A DNA stretch of 64,000 nucleotides from Microbacterium sp. (GTDB lineage: Bacteria > Actinomycetota > Actinomycetes > Actinomycetales > Microbacteriaceae), in the NCBI RefSeq assembly GCF_017305435.1, contig NZ_JAFKIP010000003.1:434001-498000 (forward strand). Direction: 5' to 3'. Below are positions 8,401 to 15,258 of the stretch, piece after piece. The translations under genes were made by a program, and so were the position numbers. The notes under the pieces are model-generated. The model was not told the origin of the DNA. It made no database searches and saw nothing but the letters and a program-made list of their open reading frames with translations. The stretch's first letter is position 1; each line of letters opens with the position of its first letter.

Positions 8401-11400
8401 CCGCGTCGATGCCGGGGTTGTCGGCCTGTCCGGGAGCGGTCAGGTTGAAGCCCGCGTCGGGCGTCGTGACCGTGACCGTGCCGTTCGCCGGGTCGGCGTC
8501 GGAGTCGGTAAGGTCCGCCGTCTTGCTGTTGCTGGCGTCACCGCCCGCGTTCTGCGTCGTGAAGAACACGGCGGCGTCGTTCACCGTGCCCGTGGGCGTG
8601 CTGAACGTGACGACGTACTCCGTCGACGGCAGCAGGTTCGCGAACGCGTAGTAGCCGTTCGCATCGGTCGTCGTCGTCGCGACGACCGTGCCGTCGAGAG
8701 TCAGGCTGACCGGCAGGTTCGGCACGACGGGCTCGCCCGCCGTCTGCAGACCATCACGGTTCACGTCCCACCAGGCGTAGTCGCCGATGGAGACCTTGTT
8801 CACCACGACACCGGCATCCCACGTCGGGTCGATGCCCTCGGTGGCGGTGACGGTCTGGTCGGTGTAGGACTTCGTGAGCGCCGGGTTCGACGCGGCGAGC
8901 GTGAACACCGGGGTCGTCGCGACCTTCGGGTCGGCCGAGACGACGGCATCCGAGTCGGTCGCGTCCGGCGTCGACGCGGGGGACGTCCCCGACGCGTTCG
9001 CCGTCGTGAAGTCGTACATCTCGGCCTGCGCGTCGGTCAGCGTGAAGCGCACGCGGTAGTCACCGGCGACGAGGTTGTCGAAGAGGTACAGGCCGTTCGC
9101 GTCGGTGGAGGTCGTCTTCACGACCGCGCCCGCGGAGTCGAGCAGGTCGACCTGCACACCCTCGAGCGAGGGCTCGCCCTCGGACTGCAGCCCGTCACGG
9201 TTCGCGTCGATCCACACGCGGTCACCCACGGCGTAGTCGACGATCGGCTCGTTCGTGATGACCACCTGCGGCGAAGAGCCGTCGGTGTTCGCGACCGCCG
9301 TGAAGACCTCGGTCGTCGGCGTGTAGCCGGCGGGAGCCTTCTTCTCGGTGATCGTGTACGAGCCCGGCTTCTTGACCGTGAGCGCCTTCGTGCCGCCCTG
9401 GCCGTCCGAGACGACGAGCACGCCGTCCTTCACCTGCGCCGTCGCGACGAGCGCGCCGTCGGAGTCCTTGACCTCGAACTGCGCGTTCGCGTCGGTGATC
9501 GCCTTGGTGGGGTTCGTCGCGTCCTTCTTCAGAACGTTCAGCGGGTAGTCGTTGGTCGGCACGATCGTCGCCGGGTTGCCGGACACCACGTTCGTGATGC
9601 CGGTGTCGGCCGTGAACGACGTGACCTTCACCCGGATGTAGGTGTCGATCGACTGCTGCTTGGTCAGCAGCGTGCCGTCCTGGTTCTTGATCGTGATGGT
9701 GCGGGATGCCGAGTCGTAGCTGGCCTGCAGGTTGCCGGGCAGCAGCTTGGTCGTGGTCGACGTGCCACTCGTGGCGCTGTCGGCGAACCCGACGAAGTCG
9801 ACGCCCGCGGGGAGCACGTCGGCGATCGGGATGATCGTCACGTTGGCGTAGTCGCCGTGCGGCATCGCCTGCACCTTGTAGGTGAAGGTGTCCTGGGTCA
9901 TCGAGCCGTCATCGTTCAGCGGAACGCGCACGCTCGTCGTCCACTGCGAGTTCGCGGCATCCCAGACCGACTTGCGGACCTCGAGCTCGTCGCCCCAGGT
10001 CGTCGCGTACGACTCGGTCTTCGAGATGAACTCGATGCCGTGCTTCGAACCGAGGAGCGACGCGTCATTGCGGACCTGGATGGTCTGCGTGCCGTCGATC
10101 TTCTTCGTCGGCAGCTTCAGCGCCACGCGCCAGCCCTGCGTGTCCGACCAGGGGTTGTTCGTCAGGAAGTCGAGCAGCTCCTGGCTCGGCTGGATGACGA
10201 GGTCGCCGTCGGCGTTCAGGGACAGCGCGAAGTCGCTCGAGTCGAGCCCGGTCGACCACGCGATGTTGCTGTAGAAGTCACGCCCGTTGGCGTTGAAGTA
10301 GCCGCTGATGGTCGCGCGGATCTCCTCGAGGTTGGCGCTCGTGACGTCGAAGACGCTGTGGTCGATGTGGTCGACGATGGTCGTCTCGCTGATCTTGCCG
10401 GGCGCGCTGCCCACGTTGAACTGGTACGGCACCCACGCGGCCTCGCCCGACGTGACCTCGACGGTCTGGTCGCTCGTGCTCTTCGTGAAGAACGCGTCGT
10501 TCGGCACGGGCCCGGTCGGCTTGCCGGTGAGGTAGACACCGGCGTTGCGGCTGACGGCGTCTTCCGTCGTGCTCCAGTCGAAGCTCGCCGTGTTCGCGGC
10601 GAGGTAGGACTGCATCTCGGCGGTGCTGTTCCACCGGTAATCGACGCTCGAGATGATCGCCTTGGCCTGGAGGCGCAGGTTGCGCGCGGCCGTGCCGATG
10701 TTCACGACGAGCGTGTCGCCGTCGACGAGGTACTGGTCGACGAAGGCGCCCCCGGACATCTGCGCGGCCGTGGTACCGGCCGGTGCCGCCGTCAGCGGGA
10801 GCGTCGCACCCGAGCTGGCGTTGATCAGCTGGATGAAGCTCGCGTCCGCGGTGTTCCACGCCTGCCCGGTGGGGAGCTGGTCGGTGATGACGACGTTCTG
10901 ACCCAGAGTGCGCTCGGGGGTCGAGCCGTCCCACTGCGAGAGGTTCGCGTTGAGCGCCCACATCACCTTCACGGGCGAGTCGAACACGTACGGAGCGGAC
11001 GTCGACGACGTCGTGACCCACTGCGAGTCGGGGCCGTCGGTCAGCCAGCCGTACTTCGAGAAGGCCCACAGGTCGGGGGTCCACGGGCCCGCGACGTTGC
11101 CGCCGACCTGGCCCGTCGCCGTCTTCGTGCCGAAGCTTCCGATGACCGCCGAGTTCGACAGCGCGATCTTCCAGTCGCCGCCCGTGGTCTTCACGGCGTC
11201 GTACTTCGCCTGCAGCGCGTCGCGCAGAGCGCCGAGCTGCGCGGAGTCGATGCGCGCCTGGTACGTGACGTCGAGGACGGAGTTGGCGGGGAGGTCGGTC
11301 GTGAAGGTGAGGCTCGTCGCGCCGTCGGTCACCGCGGGGGCGGCGAGAGTCGTCGTGGTCTTGTTGAGGCCCGAGGCATCCCACGTCGTGAGCGTCGCAG

Positions 11401-12175
11401 AACCCGTGCCGCCGACGAGCTCGAGGTACGAGCCGAGTGTGTCCGTGATCGTGAAGCCGGGGGCCGCAGCGGCCGTCTCGGCGTGCACCGCGTAGGTGAT
11501 CGGGGTGGATGCTGCGGACGGATCGATCGCGACCTGGCCGTTCGTGACCGAGATCTTGGACGAGATCGCGTCGAACGCGGAACCGTCGGCGTTCTTCGAC
11601 GCGCCGGGCGTGACGTTCTCGAACTGGTCACCCGGCTTCTTGATGATCACCGTCGAGGTCAGGGGCGTGCCGTCGACCTTCCACGGCACGTCGGTCTTGA
11701 CCGACTCGGTGACCGTGTCGAAGCGGAACTTCAGGCCGAGCAGTCCCTGATCGATGCTCGACGGGAACGGGTTCGCGAAGGTGAGGACGATGTCAGCGCC
11801 GTCACGCGTCAACGACGAGACCGCGGTGTTGCCGGGGGGCACCACGAGAGAGGAATCGGGGATCGTCACGCCCGCCGGCGCGGTGATGCGTACCTGCTGG
11901 CCGTTCGCCATCTTCCCGTACTGCACGTTGAGCGTGTAATCGGTGCCCGCCTCGAACACCTGCGTGCCGTCGTAGGTCTCGCCGGACGGCACGATCGTGA
12001 CGTTGACCGACCCGGCGGCGAGCGCGGGTGCCGACACGCCCATCACGGTGAGAAGTCCCGCGATGAGGGCGACGACCACGAGCTTCGCGGTGTGTCGGAT
12101 GGATGCCGACGCCGTCGACGTCGGATCGGTGACGCGCGCACGAGAGCGTGCGCGGCCGATAGGCATGCTGATCAC
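5486..12175 (-). CDS. Giant LAxTG-anchored surface protein with SdrD B-like and DUF11 repeats
   Basis: A 2,229-residue secreted protein. The N-terminus has Arg-rich residues, a hydrophobic stretch (LVVVALIAGLLTVMGVSAPALAA) and an AxA-type cleavage site. About 850 residues of adhesin-type beta domains follow, then a SpaA-like module (YTITEKKAPAGYTPTTE), then five SdrD B-like modules (SIGDYVWWDVNRDG and variants) alternating with four DUF11 modules (TFTLTPHNDGP). The C-terminus has LAVTGG, one membrane helix and RRGARAR, a sortase signal of the LAxTG type used by class E sortases. GTG at 12175 is chosen because GGAGG lies seven bases upstream; ATG at 12166 is the alternative. It probably works as a fibrous adhesin or surface-layer stalk; the ligand is unknown. 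Confidence 0.88.
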   Translation of the reverse strand: MISMPIGRARSRARVTDPTSTASASIRHTAKLVVVALIAGLLTVMGVSAPALAAGSVNVTIVPSGETYDGTQVFEAGTDYTLNVQYGKMANGQQVRITAPAGVTIPDSSLVVPPGNTAVSSLTRDGADIVLTFANPFPSSIDQGLLGLKFRFDTVTESVKTDVPWKVDGTPLTSTVIIKKPGDQFENVTPGASKNADGSAFDAISSKISVTNGQVAIDPSAASTPITYAVHAETAAAAPGFTITDTLGSYLELVGGTGSATLTTWDASGLNKTTTTLAAPAVTDGATSLTFTTDLPANSVLDVTYQARIDSAQLGALRDALQAKYDAVKTTGGDWKIALSNSAVIGSFGTKTATGQVGGNVAGPWTPDLWAFSKYGWLTDGPDSQWVTTSSTSAPYVFDSPVKVMWALNANLSQWDGSTPERTLGQNVVITDQLPTGQAWNTADASFIQLINASSGATLPLTAAPAGTTAAQMSGGAFVDQYLVDGDTLVVNIGTAARNLRLQAKAIISSVDYRWNSTAEMQSYLAANTASFDWSTTEDAVSRNAGVYLTGKPTGPVPNDAFFTKSTSDQTVEVTSGEAAWVPYQFNVGSAPGKISETTIVDHIDHSVFDVTSANLEEIRATISGYFNANGRDFYSNIAWSTGLDSSDFALSLNADGDLVIQPSQELLDFLTNNPWSDTQGWRVALKLPTKKIDGTQTIQVRNDASLLGSKHGIEFISKTESYATTWGDELEVRKSVWDAANSQWTTSVRVPLNDDGSMTQDTFTYKVQAMPHGDYANVTIIPIADVLPAGVDFVGFADSATSGTSTTTKLLPGNLQASYDSASRTITIKNQDGTLLTKQQSIDTYIRVKVTSFTADTGITNVVSGNPATIVPTNDYPLNVLKKDATNPTKAITDANAQFEVKDSDGALVATAQVKDGVLVVSDGQGGTKALTVKKPGSYTITEKKAPAGYTPTTEVFTAVANTDGSSPQVVITNEPIVDYAVGDRVWIDANRDGLQSEGEPSLEGVQVDLLDSAGAVVKTTSTDANGLYLFDNLVAGDYRVRFTLTDAQAEMYDFTTANASGTSPASTPDATDSDAVVSADPKVATTPVFTLAASNPALTKSYTDQTVTATEGIDPTWDAGVVVNKVSIGDYAWWDVNRDGLQTAGEPVVPNLPVSLTLDGTVVATTTTDANGYYAFANLLPSTEYVVTFSTPTGTVNDAAVFFTTQNAGGDASNSKTADLTDSDADPANGTVTVTTPDAGFNLTAPGQADNPGIDAGFVQYNLSLKKTLDTAGPFAPGQQVTYTLTPHNDGPVAALAGWSVTDVLPAQLTLVSITGEGYTCDPATATCVATEALGAGVDGATITVVATIGAIFSGVAKNVAYVSPSKDDVAETNPLTKPTLSTDTSATTTDNDAQAQLEVPKVSIGDYVWWDVDRDGTQNDDKPAAGVTVNLLLNGAQVATTATDADGYYWFTDLLPSTQYTVQFVKPEGTTFTTQNATSATDNSPSTDLTDSDANPVDGTVTFTTPATGSNLPGARKTDNPGIDAGLVKYNLKLTKTRTTTETVYKGDTVTFTLTPSNDGPVDALTGWSVTEVLPAELTLVSIAGDGYDIAGATATSRTVLKAGATGNPITVTATVNQNLSGDVKNVAYVSPAPTDAVETNPLGTPPTNTTDTSTSPTDNDAEAPVKGASLVSIGDYVWIDVNRDGVQNDGNPVKDVTVNLYKADGTTLIATTKTNAQGFYSFGDLRPSTDVVVEFVKPDGYSFTKQNAGESDRSDSDADVATGRVNVTTPASGGNSLTAPDDPTIDAGLVKFNLTLTKAITSSGPYYEGSTVTFTLTPHNDGPAAALKDWSVVELPQTGLTITALDGGEVYRCDVSLLTCVSRGGLPAGTDGAPITVTAVIAENFVGELNNVAYVVPATTDVPETNPLQRPENALVDTSATPTDNDDSKRITVDSLVSVGDYVWWDNDRDGVQGEDEPPVSDVTVNLRDAEGTLLRSTTTDDNGYYAFDDLVPGRDYVIEFVKPDGTSFTTQNSGEGDALDSDADVTTGRVSITAPASGTNRTEPGEADDPTIDAGLVEYDLTVTKVRLGDETVESGKTVTFTLTPHNDGPSDVLAGWTVADQLPTGLTLVSITGEGYTCADGTCTASDVLAAGQDGEPITVIAKVGAGVTGTLLNVAVVAPSATDVPEKNPNNNTDDAPVKAVAPPLAVTGGSAWVWGTVGGIALGLLLLGLVLLIVRRGARAR
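5620..8800 (-). repeat. About 800-bp tandem composite repeat (SdrD B-like plus DUF11)
   Basis: Four units, each one SdrD B-like module plus one DUF11 module, recur with conserved starts near 8798, 7967, 7155 and 6355 on the minus strand, a period of about 800-830 bp. A fifth, solitary SdrD B-like module starts near 9237. Units are similar but not identical, so they have diverged since duplication. Confidence 0.75.
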
Positions 12176-12324
12176 AGGGTCCCCTCCCCAAGTAGGCGAA
12201 CGCCATCGCACACCGTGTCCCTCCACGGCGGAGCGTCGCTGTGCGAGCACGGTCGGATCCGCGCATGCACGAAAGTGAAAGTAGGGGACGGCGACGGCGC
12301 TGCATCCCCCGCACGGCGGAAGCA

Positions 12325-12338
12325 TTGATCGCGATCAA
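12325..12338. promoter_or_regulatory. FNR-type box 1 (TTGATCGCGATCAA)
   Basis: This matches the TTGAT-N4-ATCAA dyad perfectly and is fully palindromic. Its centre is 32 bp, about three helical turns, from the second box. Confidence 0.7.
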
Positions 12339-12356
12339 CTCCGAGGCGGGCGAGTG

Positions 12357-12370
12357 TTGATCGAGATCAA
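12357..12370. promoter_or_regulatory. FNR-type box 2 (TTGATCGAGATCAA)
   Basis: A second perfect TTGAT-N4-ATCAA dyad. It lies just upstream of a TAATGT -10 candidate for the adjacent regulator gene, so autoregulation is likely as well as control of the surface protein. Confidence 0.7.
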
Positions 12371-12493
12371 TACCGAGACGAAGCCGCGTAATGTTCCGGC
12401 GCTCGTCGCGTCACACGCAGTGATGGTGGTGGTTCGGGTAGAACCGTCCGCAAGAATGAGAACGTGCCCGCGGATGCGGGACGGAGAGACGAC

Positions 12494-13174
12494 ATGCCGA
12501 GATTCCGCACGCGCGATGCGCACCCCGAGGAGCTTCTCCCCGTGCGCCGCGAACTCGAGCGGCGCGCCGGCTCGGCCCTTCCCGACTGGGAGCGGTTCGC
12601 GGCGGGCGCGCAGCTGTGCTCCGGCGCGGCAGGCAAGGAGCTGCCGACGTACGAGCACGACTCCCCCGGCATCCACATCATCACGTCCGGCCTCCTCAAG
12701 GCGACCGTCACCATGACGACGGGACGCCCCCGGATCGTCTCCTTTCCGCGGGCGGGCGACATCGTGGCGGGTCTCGCGTTCCTGTCCGCGGCCGCTGCCG
12801 TCCCGACGCTTCCGGATGACGGGACGGAAGCACCCTGCCACGGCGACGGCAAGCTCACCGCGCTCGTGCCGACGACGGCGCTCCGCTTCGACGCCGCGAT
12901 GACGCTGGAGCTGGCGGAGCGTCACCGCGCGTGGTCGACCCTCGCCATCCGTCTGCTCGCCGAGCTGATCCTGCTGCGGACGCTGCGATTGAACGACCAT
13001 CTCGCACTGACCGCGGAGGAACGCTACCTCAAGGTGCTCCGCGACGAGTCGCCGCTCGTTCGTCGGATCTCACAGCGCGACCTCGCCCTGTATCTGGGCG
13101 TCACGCCCGAGGCCCTCAGCCGCATCGCGAGCCGCTCTCGCGACCGCCGGCGGCTCGCGGTCGACGCGGACTGA
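12494..13174 (+). CDS. Crp/Fnr-family transcriptional regulator
   Basis: A 226-residue regulator with an effector-type beta-roll (about 35-140), a long dimer helix and a C-terminal winged helix with RRISQRDLALYLGVTPEALSRIASRSR. The recognition helix carries E-x-x-S-R, the FNR pattern that reads TTGAT, rather than the R-E-R pattern of CRP. Only two cysteines are present and neither lies in an N-terminal cluster, so a 4Fe-4S oxygen sensor is not expected; the canonical cAMP pocket is not recognisable either. ATG 12494 is preceded by GGACGGAGAGAC. It is divergent from the giant surface protein across two FNR-type boxes, so it probably controls that gene and itself. Confidence 0.85.
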   Translation: MPRFRTRDAHPEELLPVRRELERRAGSALPDWERFAAGAQLCSGAAGKELPTYEHDSPGIHIITSGLLKATVTMTTGRPRIVSFPRAGDIVAGLAFLSAAAAVPTLPDDGTEAPCHGDGKLTALVPTTALRFDAAMTLELAERHRAWSTLAIRLLAELILLRTLRLNDHLALTAEERYLKVLRDESPLVRRISQRDLALYLGVTPEALSRIASRSRDRRRLAVDAD

Positions 13175-13204
13175 CGCCGCGGCATCCCCGGCGGATCGTC
13201 GGGC

Positions 13205-14626
13205 TCAGAGGCGCTGGGCGATGGATGCCGCGACCGACAGCCACGCGTCGCGCGTCTCGGGCGAGAGGGCATCGAAGTCGATCGGGCCGCCGTCGACGAG
13301 CGCGGCGTCGAACGGGACGTGCACGACGGCGCCGGTGACCTGAGCGAAGTGGCGCTCGAGGCGTTCCGCGAGCTTGCGGTCGGGCTTCGCCGAGGGTGCG
13401 GCGAGGATCGTCACCGCTTCGTCGATCTTGTGGTCGAAGCCCTTCTCGCGCAGGCCGTCGAGGAGCCACGCCGCGCTCGCGGCAGTGTCCTCGCGCACGG
13501 TCGAGACGATCACGAGCTGGTCGGCCGCGGCGACCGCGGCGACCCAGTTCGAGGCCCGCATGTTGTTGCCGGTGTCGACGATGAGCAGCCGGTAGTAGCG
13601 CGAGAGCACGCCGTGCAGTCGGTCGAACGCGGCGGCGTCGATCGTGGAGGATGCCGCGGCATCCTCGTCGGATGCCAGCACGTCGAACCGCGCGTCGACC
13701 TGGGTGCGCACGTACGTGTCGAGGGCGGCGAGGCTCGCCTGGCTCGGCTCGGCGAAGGAGTCGAGGTGCTCGAGCAGGTCGACCGCGGTGCGGTGGTGCG
13801 GGGCGTTCTGCGCGCGCCAGCCGAGGGTGCCGCGGGTCTCGTTGTTGTCCCATGCGAGCGTCGCCCCGCCGCGCTGCGTGCCGAAGGTCGCCGCGAGCAG
13901 CAGCGTCGACGTGGTCTTGTGCGCGCCGCCCTTGGGGTTGAGGATCACGATCGTGCGCGGACCGTCGAGGCGCCGCTGCACCGTGCGCTCGCGATCGAGG
14001 CGGGACTGCTCGGCCCTGCCGGGGTGCGGCGAGATCGCCCCGCCCGTCGCCCGGCGGACGGCCCCCTGCCAGCCCTCGGTCGCGCGCGGCTTCGCCCGGT
14101 CGGCGCGCGAGTTCAGCAGGTCATCGACGGTCGGGGTGGCGCGGGCGATCGGATCGCGCTGCGCGCTCTCGCGCCGGGCGAGGTCGCTGCGCAGCGCCGG
14201 GGCCGCGGCCGGGTTCGATGCGGGGTGCGGCGGGGCGGGGGTCGCCGAGACAGCCGGTTCTTCACGAGAGGGCCGGTCGTCACCCGTCGAAAGGGGGGCT
14301 TCTGGACGGGAAGGGGTGGTCTCGGCGAACGGCACGGGCGCGGGGATGGACGCGGGCTCGCCGTCGGCGGTCTCGGCGAGGGCGGTCGCCTCGATGAAGG
14401 TGCCGTCGGGGTGCACGATGAGCGGCCAGCGCACCTCGCCGTCGACGACGATGGCCGTCACGGGCTCGCCGGCCGAGGCCGCCATCTGCCGGATGGCCTC
14501 CACGATGCGCGCGCGCAGCGCGTCCTCGGTCGAGGCGAACACCTCGTCGACCTGACCTTCGAGATGGATGTGCGCGAGCGTCTTCGACGCCAGCATCACG
14601 GTCGGTTCGGAGGTCGCAGTGCTCAC
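13205..14626 (-). CDS. ParA/MinD-like ATPase with long disordered N-terminus
   Basis: A 473-residue protein. Residues about 1-100 form a small unassigned domain, 100-195 are Pro/Ala-rich and probably disordered, and from about 225 there is a ParA/MinD-type P-loop ATPase with deviant Walker A NPKGGAHKTT (230-239), LLIVDTGNN and a C-terminal VHVPFDAALVDGGPIDF segment. The GWQGAVRRATGG block before the ATPase recalls EspI-type ATPases of actinobacterial type VII secretion loci, but no secretion gene is present nearby. GTG 14626 has AAGGG five bases upstream. It probably positions or regulates a membrane or DNA cargo; no ParB partner is adjacent. Confidence 0.75.
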   Translation of the reverse strand: MSTATSEPTVMLASKTLAHIHLEGQVDEVFASTEDALRARIVEAIRQMAASAGEPVTAIVVDGEVRWPLIVHPDGTFIEATALAETADGEPASIPAPVPFAETTPSRPEAPLSTGDDRPSREEPAVSATPAPPHPASNPAAAPALRSDLARRESAQRDPIARATPTVDDLLNSRADRAKPRATEGWQGAVRRATGGAISPHPGRAEQSRLDRERTVQRRLDGPRTIVILNPKGGAHKTTSTLLLAATFGTQRGGATLAWDNNETRGTLGWRAQNAPHHRTAVDLLEHLDSFAEPSQASLAALDTYVRTQVDARFDVLASDEDAAASSTIDAAAFDRLHGVLSRYYRLLIVDTGNNMRASNWVAAVAAADQLVIVSTVREDTAASAAWLLDGLREKGFDHKIDEAVTILAAPSAKPDRKLAERLERHFAQVTGAVVHVPFDAALVDGGPIDFDALSPETRDAWLSVAASIAQRL

Positions 14627-14688
14627 GGGAGCCCTTCTGTCGGAGATCGCTCGAAACCGATTGTCCCAGACCTCCGCGCGGAACGCCC

Positions 14689-15207
14689 CTACACGCGGAA
14701 CACGGAGTGCACGGGCCCGCACGCCGCCTGCCCGCCGAGCCCCCCGAGCTCCATGATCACGGCGGTGCCGGCGAGGACGAGCCCCAGCTCGGCGAGCAGC
14801 TGCTGCCCCGCACGCAGGGTGCCCCCCGTCGCGAGGATGTCGTCGACGAGCAGAACGCGCGTCCCGGGCGCGAGGTCGCCGGACATCTCGATCGCCGCGG
14901 TGCCGTACTCGAGCGCGTAGTCGACGGATGCCGCGGGCCGCGGGAGCTTTCCCGCCTTGCGGATCGGAGCCATGCCGACGCCGGCAGCGACGGCGACCGC
15001 GCCGGCGAGGAGGAACCCGCGCGCCTCGACACCCGCGACGACGTCGAACTCGTCGGCGAACGGGCGGATGACGGCATCCACGACGGCGCGCATCGCGGCG
15101 GCATCCGCGAGCAGCGGCGAGATGTCGCGAAAGAGGATGCCGGGGTCGGGGAAGTCGGGGATCGTCGCGATGAGCGACTCGGCTCGGGCGAGGGCCTCGG
15201 TGGTCAC
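14689..15207 (-). CDS. apt: Adenine phosphoribosyltransferase
   Basis: A 172-residue type I phosphoribosyltransferase that makes AMP from adenine and PRPP in purine salvage. The PRPP-binding motif VLLVDDILATGGT is intact, preceded by VVAGVEARGFLLAGAVA and KLPRP typical of Apt. The start is GTG at 15207 (VTTEALARAES), six bases after the -10 box TACGCT at 15214-15219 on the minus strand, so the message is probably leaderless. It is divergent from the alpha-glucosidase gene 51 bp away; the two share the short control region containing the LacI-type operator. Confidence 0.93.
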   Translation of the reverse strand: MTTEALARAESLIATIPDFPDPGILFRDISPLLADAAAMRAVVDAVIRPFADEFDVVAGVEARGFLLAGAVAVAAGVGMAPIRKAGKLPRPAASVDYALEYGTAAIEMSGDLAPGTRVLLVDDILATGGTLRAGQQLLAELGLVLAGTAVIMELGGLGGQAACGPVHSVFRV

Positions 15208-15237
15208 CGGTCCAGCGTACGCTTCCCCTCGGGTTGC

Positions 15238-15252
15238 GTAAGCGCTTACACT
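15238..15252 (+). promoter_or_regulatory. LacI-type operator overlapping the -10 box of the alpha-glucosidase gene
   Basis: GTAAGCGCTTAC (15238-15249) is a perfect 12-bp palindrome with the central CG typical of LacI-family operators. The -10 box TACACT occupies 15247-15252, six bases before the ATG at 15259, so a bound repressor would cover the promoter. The regulator is probably the LacI protein encoded right behind the enzyme. Confidence 0.75.
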
Positions 15253-15258
15253 GGGCGC

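Larger units (their letters stand above)
12176..12493. other. 318-bp divergent control region between the surface protein and crp/fnr
   Basis: No gene fits here. It holds two FNR-type boxes (12325-12338 and 12357-12370), a TAATGT -10 candidate for the rightward gene at 12389-12394 and a TACTTT -10 candidate for the leftward gene at 12278-12283. If the latter is right, transcription starts near 12271 and the box centres fall near -61 and -93. Confidence 0.5.

Noticed and set aside
5903-12328. A continuous 2,141-codon open frame on the plus strand opposite the giant surface protein
   Set aside because: It is an antisense shadow produced by high GC at third positions; its translation is rich in Arg/Val/Asp with no domain, while the minus-strand frame has a signal peptide, ordered domains and a sortase signal.
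12335-13000. A 221-codon minus-strand frame opposite crp/fnr
   Set aside because: It shows no recognisable domain, overlaps the regulator gene and both FNR boxes, and has composition typical of antisense frames.
12494-13174. Crp/Fnr protein as an oxygen-sensing Fe-S FNR
   Set aside because: Only two cysteines are present and they are not arranged as the N-terminal cluster ligands.
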